Part shown: positions 22,124-32,995 of the stretch, one piece after another
Layout of the letters: the number at the start of each line of letters is the position of its first letter
How positions within the stretch are numbered: position 1 is the stretch's first letter
NCBI RefSeq assembly: GCF_052857255.1
Contig: NC_135497.1
Location: 110,806,880-110,870,879 of the forward strand
DNA from: Amblyomma americanum
Taxonomy: Eukaryota > Arthropoda > Arachnida > Ixodida > Ixodidae
Length of the DNA: 64,000 nucleotides
Direction of reading: 5' to 3'
Notes under the pieces: generated by a model
Seen by the model: the letters and a program-made list of their open reading frames with translations, nothing else
Told to the model about the DNA's origin: nothing
Database searches by the model: none
Made by a program: the position numbers and the translations under genes

Positions 22124-23718
22124 TGACTATATTTTAGAAGTTTTCTGGCTAGATTCGCCGCAGAGTCACATTTGCTATACAGCGACAGCCAAATCGGGCC
22201 GATGCGCTATTTCGATTCAATTACATATGTTCTGACCCGCTTTTCGTCATTAGCGTATGCGATATCAAGTCGATCCCCACTGTCTCTAGGCTTCAGCGAC
22301 TGACGACGAGCAAATGCGGGCCGAGCCATAGGGTGGCATGAGCCAGTGACGAAAGGCTGGGATGGCAAAGATAGATTGGAATCGAAATATCTAATTGGAA
22401 CAGACAAGCGTTCTTTCAACCGTAAGGTTAAAGGTCAACTGCAACAAAATTTTTCGTCTCGTGAAAACATTTTTGAAGCGATAGCATTTGAGTTCTCACA
22501 CCAAAACGCCGGCGATGTCCAGCGTCACTAAATTCGCTATTTGGTTGAGAAAGGTCACATGACCTTGTGACTTCAAAACAACCTGCCCCGATGCCCCCCC
22601 CCCACAACCGGCTAGTCACGTGGTACCACAGAGGCAAGCCTCGAGCGAGCGCAGCTGCGGTGCCTCGCCACACTGAGTCGCGTGTTATGACGTCATTTGC
22701 CACGCCTCCACTCCGCCGGCTCAAGGTCAAACGCGCACCAAACTTGACTTTGGGAGTTGTAGTTTGAGGAGTAGAGCTTTCGCCATAAAATTGGTAGGGT
22801 GTACGTGCTCCTTACCTTGTTGACGCCCCGAGGATTCCGGCCAGGAATAGTCCGCGCAACGTCGTCACATAGGACATGCTTTCCATCATGTAGTAGGGAA
22901 CGATCTGGAATAGGACAAATGCAAGAGCACCATCATGTTGCCATCGCTGGGATTTTCTGTGCCATCTGCGAGTACACACACGACGCCGGCTGTGCTTGTA
23001 ATGGGAACAACAGTGCTTTCACATTAAAAGTAATGCATAGCAGATCAAGGTATTAACAAGTAACATGAAGAGGCAATGCAGTTGCAAACACTTCAAGAGG
23101 AAAACTACGCAAAGAGCTGCCAACGTCCATCCATAATTTGGTGGTGAAGGGGTTAAAAGAAAGCTTCAAACTGTTAAGAGAGACCAAAACGGAAATATGT
23201 TCAGTTAGTGAGTGCGTGCAGGTTCTTCGCAAGGAATGACCAATGAATATGATATGGGATTCAGTGGGTGTCGCTGAGTGTATGATCCTGTGCAACATTA
23301 AAATTCGGTCACACACACACCTATAATTTAATGGCTGGTGCGATAATTATTTGGCATATAACGAAGGTGAGAAGTTGTGTTCGTATCAATGATAAATAAA
23401 TGTTTCATTTGGGTTTCATTCCAGCTTGTCAATGTTTCAAGCACAGTGCCGGAATTGGACAACAGAAGAGCATTAAAAAATGGCCCGCTGCAGGGCACGC
23501 TGCCATGGCGAACGTCACTTTGCCCAGTAAATCAAATAAGCTATTTTATTTATCTTGTGTTTTTTTAGTCTTGATAGTATTCTGGTTCTTTGCCATTCTA
23601 AGCATACTCTACTTTTTAAAATTTATTTGACGTTGTGTGCAAATTTTGCGTTCTGCTTTTATGCCACTAGTACTGGTGCACGAGCACGGTAGGCGTCAGG
23701 CGCCGCTCGCCTGGTTAA
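22124..23718. other. Intergenic, no gene recognised
   Basis: Short overlapping frames only. A C-run (11 C) sits near 22598. The segment 22440-22790 is GC-rich and resembles repeat DNA but I could not define its ends. The frame at 23400-23630 has a hydrophobic end but no supporting signal. Confidence 0.4.
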
Positions 23719-23797
23719 ATAAATCCGGAACCCTTCACTACGGCGCCCCTAATAGCCCTTGAGTCACTTCGGAACGTTAAGCCCCACAAATTGATTG
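23719..23797 (+). mobile_element. SINE tail fragment
   Basis: CCGGAACCCTTCACTACGGC through AACGTTAAGCCCCA matches the 3' tail of the SINE family in plus orientation. The tRNA head and body are missing. Confidence 0.6.
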
Positions 23798-24021
23798 ACT
23801 GAAAGCCCTTTATTTTGAGAAGACACAAGGTCGCTGCGAGGAGAAATGGGAATAGAACGTTAGTGAAATCTCGAGGTCCGAGTCAGTGTACTGTCCATTT
23901 TACAATGGTTGCACGCGATAAGAAGGGATTTGGTCGGCACCCCTACAACGCTCAAACCACGTCGCTGCGCTGGAGCAATACGCGTTGGCATTGACAACAA
24001 TGCTGTAGAAACACTCCACTA

Positions 24022-24245
24022 GAGGCGAAACGAAAAATGCGCCCGTGTGCTGTGCGATGTCAGTGCACGTTAAAGATCCCCAGGTGGTCGAATTTATTCC
24101 GGAGCCCTGCACTACGGCACCTCTTTCTTCCTTCCTTTGTTCTTTCACTTTCACTTTTATCCCTTCGCTTACGGCGTGGTTCGGGTGTCCACGGAGGTGT
24201 GAGACAGATACTGGGTCATTTCCTTTCCTCAAATACCAAATATAA
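24022..24245 (+). mobile_element. SINE with alternative tail, head missing
   Basis: It shares the body GATGTCAGTGCACGTTAAAG and GGTGGTCGAA with the Ruka-like SINEs. It then switches to a T/C-rich tail ending GAGACAGATACTGGGTCATT and a short A/T-rich end. The same tail appears reversed at 24301-24420 and 50018-50092, so at least two SINE subfamilies share a body. Confidence 0.65.
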
Positions 24246-24300
24246 TTATAGCATAGGCCGCCGGCGTACATTGGGCAAATTGGCGCTGGTTGGTTGTTTT

Positions 24301-24420
24301 TAGGGAGAGGAAATGGCGCAATATCTGTCGCACATATCGGCGGACATATGAAGCACGCTGTAAGGGAAGGGATAAAGGAGGAAGTGCAAGAATAAAGGAA
24401 GAAAGAGTTGAAGACGCGGA
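24301..24420 (-). mobile_element. SINE tail fragment, opposite orientation
   Basis: GGAGAGGAAATGGCGCAATA and the following purine-rich stretch are the reverse complement of the tail at 24120-24245. With the neighbouring plus-strand copy it forms an inverted pair 55 bp apart. Confidence 0.6.
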
Positions 24421-24894
24421 TAACTGGCTCCCTTGGTCAGTGGACGCCTTCATCGCGCTTTCGTGTATACATGGCAGTGGTGTCCACCTGCAAGGAGGCG
24501 TGCTTTCCCGCAAAACTTCGTGCTTAGCAATGCTATACCGCCAGCCATTTTTTTTCCTTACCTGGTCGTAGCTGTGGACGGACCCTCACTGGAGCGGGTC
24601 GCAGTCTCGGTACCAGTAGATGATTGCTGCGGCCGAGCATGCCACTATATGATGAAGAAGAGCACGAATCCACCACAGGCGACGGCGATCCTGCAAGGGT
24701 CGCACAAAGCGGAAGAGTGTGCTCTCATCCTACTCGCCAGAATCTCCCTTCGCTCTGTACGATTTCAAATTCACTTCTGCAAGTGCCAGCTGCGCTCACT
24801 TCGTCAGAGCCAACCATATTCTGTTCCCGTATGTTTTACGCGTTATGGCATTTTTTTCGGAAATGACTATGTCAGTAGTAGTAGTAGCAGTGGT

Positions 24895-25027
24895 GGTGGT
24901 TTCTTAAAATAATAACAAAAAGGAAGATAAGATTTTTGCTAGCCCTGGCATCTGTCATCGATGCTGAAGCACCTGAGCTGGCCAGCGGAAATAAAGGATA
25001 GCAGGCAGAATGGAGAAATGAAGTGAA
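24895..25027. repeat. Dispersed repeat, copy 1
   Basis: GGTTTCTTAAAATAATAAC, then TTTGCTAGCCCTGGCATCTG and CAGGCAGAATGGAGAAATGA, match 33613-33775 in the same orientation. It is preceded by a (TAG)n/(TGG)n microsatellite at 24878-24900, as expected of a SINE-like tail. No tRNA head was found. Confidence 0.6.
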
Positions 25028-25574
25028 GGTGAGACGCGTGCAATTATATAAATACTTTATATTTAACAGAGTGCCGTAAAAAAAAACACTGAATATATGA
25101 AGTACACTTGAATTCACACAATGGCGACGCACGTTCGAGCAGAAGGCTAAGAATGAAGCCTTTATATTACAATGCTCTGTAGTCGGGAAGAAGGCGTACT
25201 TTAATGCAGAAATCATGTGCACACGTTTTCTTTTGTATTAATTTATCCTGATTCTTTTATATAGACATTGTTGCGTTTAAATGTGTTATGCCACTTCTCA
25301 CAAACACCATCGGATGCCACATTGATCTGCGATGCAGTGCGAAATAATGCGATTAAATTCAATGCGATCTACCACGTTACGTGACCGTCCCCTAAAGAGA
25401 ACCAACGCAGCCCAAAACAAGCAAACTGAGCGGGGTGCAGTGCTATAAGCAGCCTTAGCACGCACAAAACCAGTCGAATGTTCGCCGTTCTTGATAGCAC
25501 AGTCTCCCTAGATCTTCTACTTGTATTAGCGTGTTTTTCAGTCAATGTGCAATGATAACGTCGAGCCTAGTACC
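25028..25574. other. Intergenic, nothing recognised
   Basis: No ORF with supporting motifs, no inverted repeat and no tandem repeat were found here. Confidence 0.4.
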
Positions 25575-25996
25575 TTCATCCTTACTAAAGAGCCGTCGCC
25601 ATCATCATAATAATCAGCGCAAGCCACGTTTCACCCAATGCACATGCATGCCGGGCAAAGGCCTCTCCCTGTATTGATCTCCAATTAGCCCTGCCGTAAG
25701 CCAGTCGCAAGCATCTATATCCCGGCAAATCTCCTAATCCCTTGTGCCCACGTGCACCTGAGCACCTGCAGCCGCTGGATGCGTCCTCCTCCTCTTGGAA
25801 TCCACTCTGTAATTACCCTAACAAGCCGCCTGCCACCATGTTCGGTGTACATGTTCCGCCTATATATTTCCTCTTCTTCATTTCCGCCGGAATGGTGTCC
25901 CCAGTTTTGCTGGCTATTGCACGCCGCGCCCTTTCTCTCCCGTATAACGTTGCCCCATTTCAGTTGCTCTCCCACAGCTGGCTGCGCTGTCCTCAT
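25575..25996 (-). pseudogene. LINE ORF2 C-terminal remnant
   Basis: The minus strand encodes, across a frameshift, VITEWIPRGGGRI then RANWRSIQGEAFARHAC and LGETWLALIIMMM. This is the ending of a common arthropod endonuclease-reverse transcriptase family in which the last residues come from ATG/ATC repeats. Only the last ~130 codons remain; RT and endonuclease are absent. A shift near 25720-25740 separates the two parts. Confidence 0.7.
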
Positions 25997-26008
25997 TCTA
26001 ATTGCAAG

Positions 26009-26128
26009 CGTTAGCCTAGGGTGCCTCGATGCCCGCTCGCCTCGCCTCCGCTTTCAGGGTGAGGACACCCTTCGTAGCACCCCGCGCCGCCGTTTCCCCC
26101 TGGCAGCGGCGTGTTGGGTCACGCGCCG
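26009..26128 (-). repeat. Dispersed repeat, minus copy
   Basis: Reversed, it contains GTGTCCTCACCCTGAAAGCG and ATCGAGGCACCCTA, matching 35213-35302 in the opposite orientation. Its nature is unknown. Confidence 0.5.
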
Positions 26129-27157
26129 GTCGCGTATACTGCGCGCTATGCATGTGGCGTCGTTTTTGTGCGGTTGCGTGGCGACTGCAATGATCCGAAT
26201 AAACTGGAAACTTACGCTACATGGTTGTTTCGCTCGTGGCAGCAATGTTCTGCCAGTTTTGAATGTTTGTTACATGATGCAGTCGCTGCGAATGCACGCC
26301 GATCAAAAAGTTATGACTGGCCGCTACGTTCCCCACTCACTGGCTACACTGAAAAAGAGCCTGCGGTTATTGGCGCCTCCTTCGTAGTCATAATTTACAG
26401 TATCAGGGTCGCCGAATGATGTTGGATTATGCTACATTTGTTGTTCTAACAAAAACTTTTTACTAGATCTCAAGTTTCTCAGGTATGCCAGCAGCGCGGA
26501 GGATGATCTGCCGAACATAACTATTTTTTACGTGGTTAACACCCGCTTGTCCAACATTAACTGGGATGACTTTGTCTTATTACTCCGCCATATGTAAAGG
26601 ATTCCAAGCAGTAATAGGAAATTTCTTTTCCAAACGATCCGTCGCCACACTCTTCTGGGACGGACAACTGAGGACATGTCTGAAACAATACGTTCATATT
26701 TTCTCGTTTGCTAAAGGCTTGTTCCGCAAAAAAAAAATTATGCACATGGTCAGAGTTTCCCTCTGAATAGTGTTGAATAGACGTTGATTGATAGTACGAT
26801 GCGACACCTTGCTGATTATTCAGCAAGACATCTGTAGTTTTTATTGGTTTTTCTTGGAAAGAACTAAAAATAAACGGTTCAGTGCAATTTGTAATTAAAT
26901 AAGGCAACATAGCAACAAATTTCAGTTGCTAAGTATACAAAAACGTTAGTTTTTCCTTCTATTCAAAGCATGAAGGAAAAACAGTAAAAACGACCGATTC
27001 ACAAAGAAACCTGAAAAATTCAACTCTAGATTACGGCTTTATTTCAGTGCCGCTATTCACGCCAAACTCAACTAAGGGGAGTCGGAGCAACACAGGCCGC
27101 CTTTCTCGCTTCAGCGGAATTGTCTGCTCCAGTTGCCAAAAGACGCTGGCTTGCCGC
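26129..27157. other. Intergenic, left flank of the Gypsy element
   Basis: AT-rich from about 26400, with no recognised gene. The 200 bp before 27158 are GC-richer and could be older repeat DNA, but I cannot name it. Confidence 0.4.
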
Positions 27158-27708
27158 TGTTGCAAAAGGGTTGCAAGCCCCAAGGGTAGCGTTGGCCTGG
27201 CGGCCTGGGGCAAAGCAGGAAACATCCGAAGGTCCCGGCAAAGGAAGAGTCGACTGGCAACAGAACAACTTGTTTATTCTGGCATCGCATAAGAGCAGCC
27301 GGTCAGGGCGACCACGTTACTCGAAGGAAGAAATCGAAGTCTCTCGTTGGCGTCCGGGGCAGCTCGCTTTATACCCACGGAGTCGAGGGCAAGAGGGAAT
27401 GGCTTGGGAAGAGTCATCCGATACGGCGACGCTTGAACATGTTCAGGCGTGACGGGCGCGTCCGCCAGGCCGGCGCCGGTCAGACCTCCTCGCCTCCCAG
27501 TTGAGGAGCTCCTCTCCCCGGCTGCCGCGCTTTGACAAGCGTGGGCAAAACATGCACACACACACACACGCACGCACGACGACACGTGGCACTGAAACAT
27601 GCCTGGACGCGCTTGGCGGGAGGCGTTGCGGCCGCGATGAACGAAGCCGCGGCGTCCGTTGCATCCGCGCCGGCTATACCGCGCGTCGTAGGTAGGCGAG
27701 ACGTAACA
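27158..27708 (-). repeat. 3' LTR (551 bp)
   Basis: Read on the minus strand it starts TGTTACGTCTCGCC and ends TTTTGCAACA, so the termini are TGTT...AACA. It contains TATAAA (27368-27373 reversed), AATAAA (27273-27278 reversed) and a CA microsatellite near 27554-27573. Confidence 0.9.
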
Positions 27709-28188
27709 GACCGCCCCGCCGGGAGAAGGAGATCCCGATGGTCAGGGGACTGCATCCGCTGTCCAGAGGGATGTCGCTCGATGATGCTCGTAATCGAAAC
27801 CGATCGTCCCTCGACGTTGCTTGAGCGCAGCGCACAGAGAAGGCCTCGTTCTCGGGTTCAGGATCACATAGGACACTGTAAAGTCACTTCGGGAGAGTTG
27901 CCATTTTTGTGCTCGTTCCCAGCAAGCGTTAGAACTACGCCGAAACGCAACCGCTCAGTCAGCAAGCACGAGACAACCCTCACTAAGCTCTGCCAGGCTC
28001 TTTCCCCTTTTATACTACTGCCTAGTTCCTTACAGTAGTCAAGCAGCACTCAGAACGCGTCCACAAATTGGAAAATTGCACTAGAAAGCACATAATCACT
28101 TTGAAACACTAAACAAAAGCAATATGTTAAAAATCCTGCCTCAGGAAGAAAACATCAGTAACCAACAACTTTGAGGCGGATTCCTACG

Positions 28189-31100
28189 TTAGGGGCTTCG
28201 ACTTAAGCCATCGGCGTTACCGTTGAGACTCCCCTTTTTGTAACGCACCTCAAAGGAATATTGTTGCAAAGCGAGGCTCCAGCGCAGGAGGCGGCCATTT
28301 TTGGGAGATATGGTCTGCAGCCATTGGAGAGGGCAGTGATCCGTCTCAATGATAAACCTCGAGCCGGCTAGGTAGCATGACAATTTCTGAACGGCCCACA
28401 CGAGACACGCACACTCTTTCTCGGTGGCGCTGTACGCCTGCTCACGACAGGTCAGCTTACGACTAGCATACAGGACGGGGTGTTCCACTTCTCCATTGTC
28501 CCTTTGGCACAGTACAACGCCCATGCCTCGCTCACTAGCATCGCACTGAACAACGAACCCTTTGGTATAGTCTGGCGATCGTAGCACAGGCTGGCTTGTT
28601 AGGGCGCTCTTTAGGGCGCTAAAAGCTCTCTCCTTTGTCTCGCTCCAGACGACTGTTTGGGGCTCTGTTTTTCTTAGAGCATCCGTCAGGGGAGCCGCGA
28701 TATCGAAGTACCTGGGGATGTACCTCTGATAGTAGCCGGCGACACCCAAGAACGACCGAATATCGGTCTTCGTGCGCGGTTGCGGGAAGTCTCGCACAGC
28801 GGCCACCTTTATTTCAGAGGGGCGGCGACGACCCTGTCCAATCACGTGACCGAGGTAGACAACCTCGGCCTGTGCTAATTGGCACTTGGGAGCCTTGACT
28901 GTCAAGCCCGCTTCGCGCAGGCGGGTTAGCACTGCCCGCAAGTGTGCCATATGCTCAGACCAGGATGCGGAGAATATCGCTACGTCGTCTAAATACGGTA
29001 AAGCAAATTCTTCCTGTCCCCGCAACACTTTGTCCATGAGGCTTGAAAAGCAGTATGGCGCGTTCTTCAAACCAAAACTCAAAACTTTAGGACGGAATGT
29101 TCCCATTGGTGAAATGAACGCCGCATACCTACTAGCCTCCTCTGTAAGTGGAACCTGCCAATAACCCCTGACAAGATCTAGGGTGGAAATAAACTGAGCG
29201 CTACTAACTTTCTCAAGGCGCTCCTCGATGTTAGGGATCGGATAAATTTGATCCTTAGTGATAGAATTAAGCCTGCGGTAGTCGACGCAAGGACGAGGTT
29301 CCTTGCCCGGTACCTCAACTAAAATCAAAGGGGAGGTATAATCACTCTCACCCGCCTCAATAACACCGAGCTGTAGCATTTTCTTTACCTCAGCCTCCAT
29401 AATATCGCGCTGGCGGGGTGACACCCGGTACGCCTTGGATCGTACTGGCTCTGGCGAGGTAAGTTCTATATCATGAGTAAGGACAGAAGTCCTACCAGGC
29501 CTCTCAGAGAACTGACCTTGAAACTCTTGTAAGAGTTGGTGTAGTTCGGTTCTCTGCTCAGCTGACAGCGGTGCTTTAATGATTAAGTCACTAATGACCT
29601 GATCAGTGTCTTCCCTGTTCGTCACTGAGCCTAGTCCCGGAAGCTCGACCGGAAGCTCTTCGGGAACGTTTACCATCATACACACCACTGCTTCCCGTTG
29701 TCTATAGGGTTTGAGCAGATTACAGTGGTAAACTTGCTGTGCTTTCCGTTTTCCTGGCAGACTCACCACGTAGTTAACATCCGACAGTTTTTGAACAATC
29801 CGTGCTGGGCCCTCCCACTGCACGTCGAGTTTGTTTTTTAGCGATGTGCGCAATACCATTACCTCATCGCCCACCTCAAAACGACGGGCCCTGGCTGTCC
29901 GATCATAATAAACCTTGGCCCTCTGCTGGGCCTTTGCCATTGCTTCACCTGACAACTCCTGTGCCCTTCTTAAGCGTTCAAGGAGACTAAGCACGTACTC
30001 GACCACGACTGGGTCGTCGCCCCTGCCTTCCCACGAGTCTCGAAGCATGCGAAGCGGAGACCGCAGCGAGCGACCGTACACCAGCTCAGCTGGCGAAAAC
30101 CCCGTAGCCGCATGCGGCGCGGTCCTTAATGCAAACATCACCCCAGGCAGACACAGCTCCCAATCACTTTGTTGCTCAAAACACAATGCTCTCAACACGC
30201 GCTTCATGACGGAGTGGAGCTTCTCAACGGAATTCGACTGTGGGTGGTACACTGAGCTGTGTAACAGCTTTACCCCACACCTTTCGAGAAAGGCTGTCGT
30301 CAAAGCGCTGGTAAACACTGTGCCCTGATCTGACTGGATTTCCGCAGGAAAACCAACTCGCGCAAATATGGACAGTAGTGCATTGACTATCTCAACTGAG
30401 CTGAGATCTTTAAGCGGCACTGCTTCAGGGAACTTTGTCGCTGGGCAGATCACAGTCAAAATGTGTCTGTACCCCGTGGCTGTTACCGGCAGAGGTCCCA
30501 CTGTATCAATAACGAGCCGTCTAAAAGGCTCCGTAATGATAGGTACCAACTTCAACGGCGCCCTCGATTTGTCCCCTGGTTTGCCAACCCGCTGACAGGT
30601 GTCACATGTCCTCACAAAGGTTTCTACGTCACGAAAACACCCTGGCCAATAGTACTCTTGCAAGAGACGGTCCTTAGTCTTCTTAACTCCTAGGTGTCCG
30701 GACCACGAACCGCCATGCGACAAGCGCAACAGATCCTGACGGTAGCACTGAGGCACGATCAGCTGATCGAACTCGACTCCTCTGCGGTCTAGATACTTCC
30801 GGTACAGGACCCCACCTCTTTCCACAAAACGAACATTTTTCTTGGCGATACCTTCTTTGACATTGCAGCGCCTGTTTTCTAGGCTGCCATCCTTTTTTTG
30901 CTCTGCTATCAAAGCCGACCGGCTGACTTTTAGCAACCTATTAAGTCCATCGGACGTAGGCGCGATGAGCAAATCTGTAGATAGCTCTTCTAATTTTCCC
31001 GTGTCGGGCATTTCCTCTCCAGTACCTGGTGCCTTCAGCGCTACAGGCTCAATTTTATTCAGTTCGGACGTGCTCTGAATATCAGCTTGCTGCGCCTCCG

Positions 31101-32700
31101 ACCCTTTCTCATTGCTCGACAACGTCGGCCCCGCAACTACCGCCTTTGCAGCGAGCTCCCGAACTCTCGATCTGGTTAAGGCCTGAACGCTAGCCTCACC
31201 AAACAAAAGACCCTTCTCGCGCAGGAGGTGATCGGACCGGTTCGAAAATAGGTACGGGTACTGGGGGGGCAGCATAGATGACACTGCTGCCTCCGTCTCA
31301 ATTGCTCCGAAAGGTCCTTCAATGAGCACTTTTGCTACGGGCAGACACACGCTGTGAGCTTCCACGGCTTGCTTGATCCATGCGCACTCGCCCGTGAACA
31401 TATCGGGTTCTACGTAAGAGGGGTGAACTACATCCATTGTAGCTGCGGAATCACGAAGCACTCGGCACTCTTTCCCGTTCACGAGGAAGTCTCGCATGTA
31501 AGGCTCGAGAAGCTTCATGTTCTCGTCAGTGCTGCATAATGACAAAAAAACGACTTTTGTTTTTGTTTCTGGACACTGCGCCGAAAAGTGACCCGGCTTC
31601 TGGCACGTATAACACACGCGCGCTTGCCTCGCCTCGAACCGCTTTCTGCGTTCGGCTTCGGCTGCCGCCGTCTCCTTACGTTCGGTCGGACTGCTTTCAC
31701 TCGCATCCGCACTACGTGTGTCCCCCCTTGCTCTCATGGGTGTGAACTTCGGCCTCTCAGACTTGGAGCCAAATTCACCCTTTTGACCGTCCTTAGCTCC
31801 GCGAGCCCGACGCGTCACAAACTCCTCGGCTAGCTCGGCGGCTTTAGCCACTGTACTAACGTCTGGCCTATCCAAGACCCAGTACCGCACGTTCTCAGGT
31901 AACCGACTATAAAACTGTTCCAGCCCGAAACACTGCAGAATTTTCTCGTGGTCACCAAACGCTTTCTCTTCTTTGAGCCACTCCTGCATGTTTGACATAA
32001 GCCTGTAGGCAAACTCTGTATATGACTCATTTCTGCCTTTTTCATTTTCCCGAAACTTCCGACGGAACGCCTCCGCTGACAGCCTGTACTTTTTTAGCAG
32101 ACTCGATTTCACTTGGTCGAAATCCTCTGCCTCCTCTCTCTTCAAGCGAGCGACTACGTCGGCCGCCTCGGCGGGTAACAAAGTGAGCAAGCGCTGTGGC
32201 CACGTTTCCCGAGAGAACCCCTGCTTCTCGCACGTTCGCTCAAAGTTAACCAGGAACAAACCAATGTCCTCTCCAAGCTTAAACGGCCGCATCAGGTCAG
32301 TCATTTTGAACGATACCCGTTCTCCTGCACCGTGTGCCTGACTTCCATTACGAGCGCGTTCCATCTCTACCTCGAGACGCTTCATTTCCAAAGCGTGTTG
32401 ACGGTCGCGCTCTTCTTTCTCTTTCTCTTTTTGTTCTTTACGTTCTCGCTCCTCTTTCTCTTTTTGTTCTTTACGTTCGCGCTCGTCTTTCTCTTTTTGT
32501 TCTTTACGTTCGCGCTCCTCTCTCTCTTTTTGTTCCCTCTCCTCAATGGTCTCAAGGCATTCCGACAGCTCGTCATCCTCAGCCTCCAACTCAAGAATCG
32601 CCCTTAGCAGTTCTGGTTTTCTGAGTTTGTCTGAGACATCAAGACCCAACTCTCTTGCAAGCTCCAGCAATTTCGGTTTGCGCAACGACTTCAAATCCAT
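28189..32700 (-). CDS. Gag-pol polyprotein, 1503 aa, order Gag-PR-IN-RT-RNH
   Basis: Residues 1-35 are SAP-like (DLKSLRKPKLLELARELGL). A Lys/Glu coiled coil covers 50-115, and a capsid with a SCAN-like half covers about 205-296 (LEQFYSRLPENVRYWVLDRP). A CCHC knuckle is at 363-376 and the protease has Asp417 in LRDSAATMD. Integrase has H662/H669/C699/C702 zinc ligands, D732, D791 and E826 (34 residues between the last two), and a GPF-like segment at 964-980. RT shows FGLKNAPYCF and YLDD at 1236-1239. RNase H has D1387, E1429, D1454 and D1497. The single frame has no stop or shift, so the copy could be active. The protease reads DSA where most have DSG or DTG. The ATG at 32698-32700 opens the frame, giving a leader of about 315 bp after the LTR. 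Confidence 0.93.
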   Translation of the reverse strand: MDLKSLRKPKLLELARELGLDVSDKLRKPELLRAILELEAEDDELSECLETIEEREQKEREERERKEQKEKDERERKEQKEKEERERKEQKEKEKEERDRQHALEMKRLEVEMERARNGSQAHGAGERVSFKMTDLMRPFKLGEDIGLFLVNFERTCEKQGFSRETWPQRLLTLLPAEAADVVARLKREEAEDFDQVKSSLLKKYRLSAEAFRRKFRENEKGRNESYTEFAYRLMSNMQEWLKEEKAFGDHEKILQCFGLEQFYSRLPENVRYWVLDRPDVSTVAKAAELAEEFVTRRARGAKDGQKGEFGSKSERPKFTPMRARGDTRSADASESSPTERKETAAAEAERRKRFEARQARVCYTCQKPGHFSAQCPETKTKVVFLSLCSTDENMKLLEPYMRDFLVNGKECRVLRDSAATMDVVHPSYVEPDMFTGECAWIKQAVEAHSVCLPVAKVLIEGPFGAIETEAAVSSMLPPQYPYLFSNRSDHLLREKGLLFGEASVQALTRSRVRELAAKAVVAGPTLSSNEKGSEAQQADIQSTSELNKIEPVALKAPGTGEEMPDTGKLEELSTDLLIAPTSDGLNRLLKVSRSALIAEQKKDGSLENRRCNVKEGIAKKNVRFVERGGVLYRKYLDRRGVEFDQLIVPQCYRQDLLRLSHGGSWSGHLGVKKTKDRLLQEYYWPGCFRDVETFVRTCDTCQRVGKPGDKSRAPLKLVPIITEPFRRLVIDTVGPLPVTATGYRHILTVICPATKFPEAVPLKDLSSVEIVNALLSIFARVGFPAEIQSDQGTVFTSALTTAFLERCGVKLLHSSVYHPQSNSVEKLHSVMKRVLRALCFEQQSDWELCLPGVMFALRTAPHAATGFSPAELVYGRSLRSPLRMLRDSWEGRGDDPVVVEYVLSLLERLRRAQELSGEAMAKAQQRAKVYYDRTARARRFEVGDEVMVLRTSLKNKLDVQWEGPARIVQKLSDVNYVVSLPGKRKAQQVYHCNLLKPYRQREAVVCMMVNVPEELPVELPGLGSVTNREDTDQVISDLIIKAPLSAEQRTELHQLLQEFQGQFSERPGRTSVLTHDIELTSPEPVRSKAYRVSPRQRDIMEAEVKKMLQLGVIEAGESDYTSPLILVEVPGKEPRPCVDYRRLNSITKDQIYPIPNIEERLEKVSSAQFISTLDLVRGYWQVPLTEEASRYAAFISPMGTFRPKVLSFGLKNAPYCFSSLMDKVLRGQEEFALPYLDDVAIFSASWSEHMAHLRAVLTRLREAGLTVKAPKCQLAQAEVVYLGHVIGQGRRRPSEIKVAAVRDFPQPRTKTDIRSFLGVAGYYQRYIPRYFDIAAPLTDALRKTEPQTVVWSETKERAFSALKSALTSQPVLRSPDYTKGFVVQCDASERGMGVVLCQRDNGEVEHPVLYASRKLTCREQAYSATEKECACLVWAVQKLSCYLAGSRFIIETDHCPLQWLQTISPKNGRLLRWSLALQQYSFEVRYKKGSLNGNADGLSRSP
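32428..32559 (-). repeat. 33-bp in-frame minisatellite in gag
   Basis: TTTTTGTTCT recurs at 32428, 32461, 32494 and 32527. Each 33-bp unit encodes an 11-residue ERERKEQKEKE-type repeat, extending the charged coiled coil without changing frame. Confidence 0.85.
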
Positions 32701-32995
32701 GGCTGCTCCGAATGCTGCTTTCTCTACTGCCTACTATTGTCTTGCCGCAAACTAACCCGGCAGCAACGACAACCACAATTACCAGCTCTGTTTCTGACAC
32801 TAACAAAAGCCTGGCAAAACTCAGAAGAAGAAAGTCCCGCACTCACCAAACCTCGCAGCCACGAATTCAGCGCAGTCGTTCCGCTGCAGGCAACCAGTCA
32901 TCACACAGGGCTCGTTGCACTGCTCCCGGATGGTCGTTGTGCTGCTCAGCATACAGTTGACCGCATATCTTCGCTGCTGGCCTCCGTTGTCGGGA

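Noticed and set aside
24433..24912. 159-codon plus-strand ORF
   Set aside because: Runs into a (TAG)n/(TGG)n microsatellite and has no recognisable domain.
27709..28188. env-like ORF in the Gypsy element
   Set aside because: Only 480 bp remain between gag-pol and the 3' LTR and no membrane-protein ORF is present.
32332..32624. Plus-strand Leu/Phe-rich ORFs resembling membrane proteins
   Set aside because: They are the antisense of the Lys/Glu repeat in gag.
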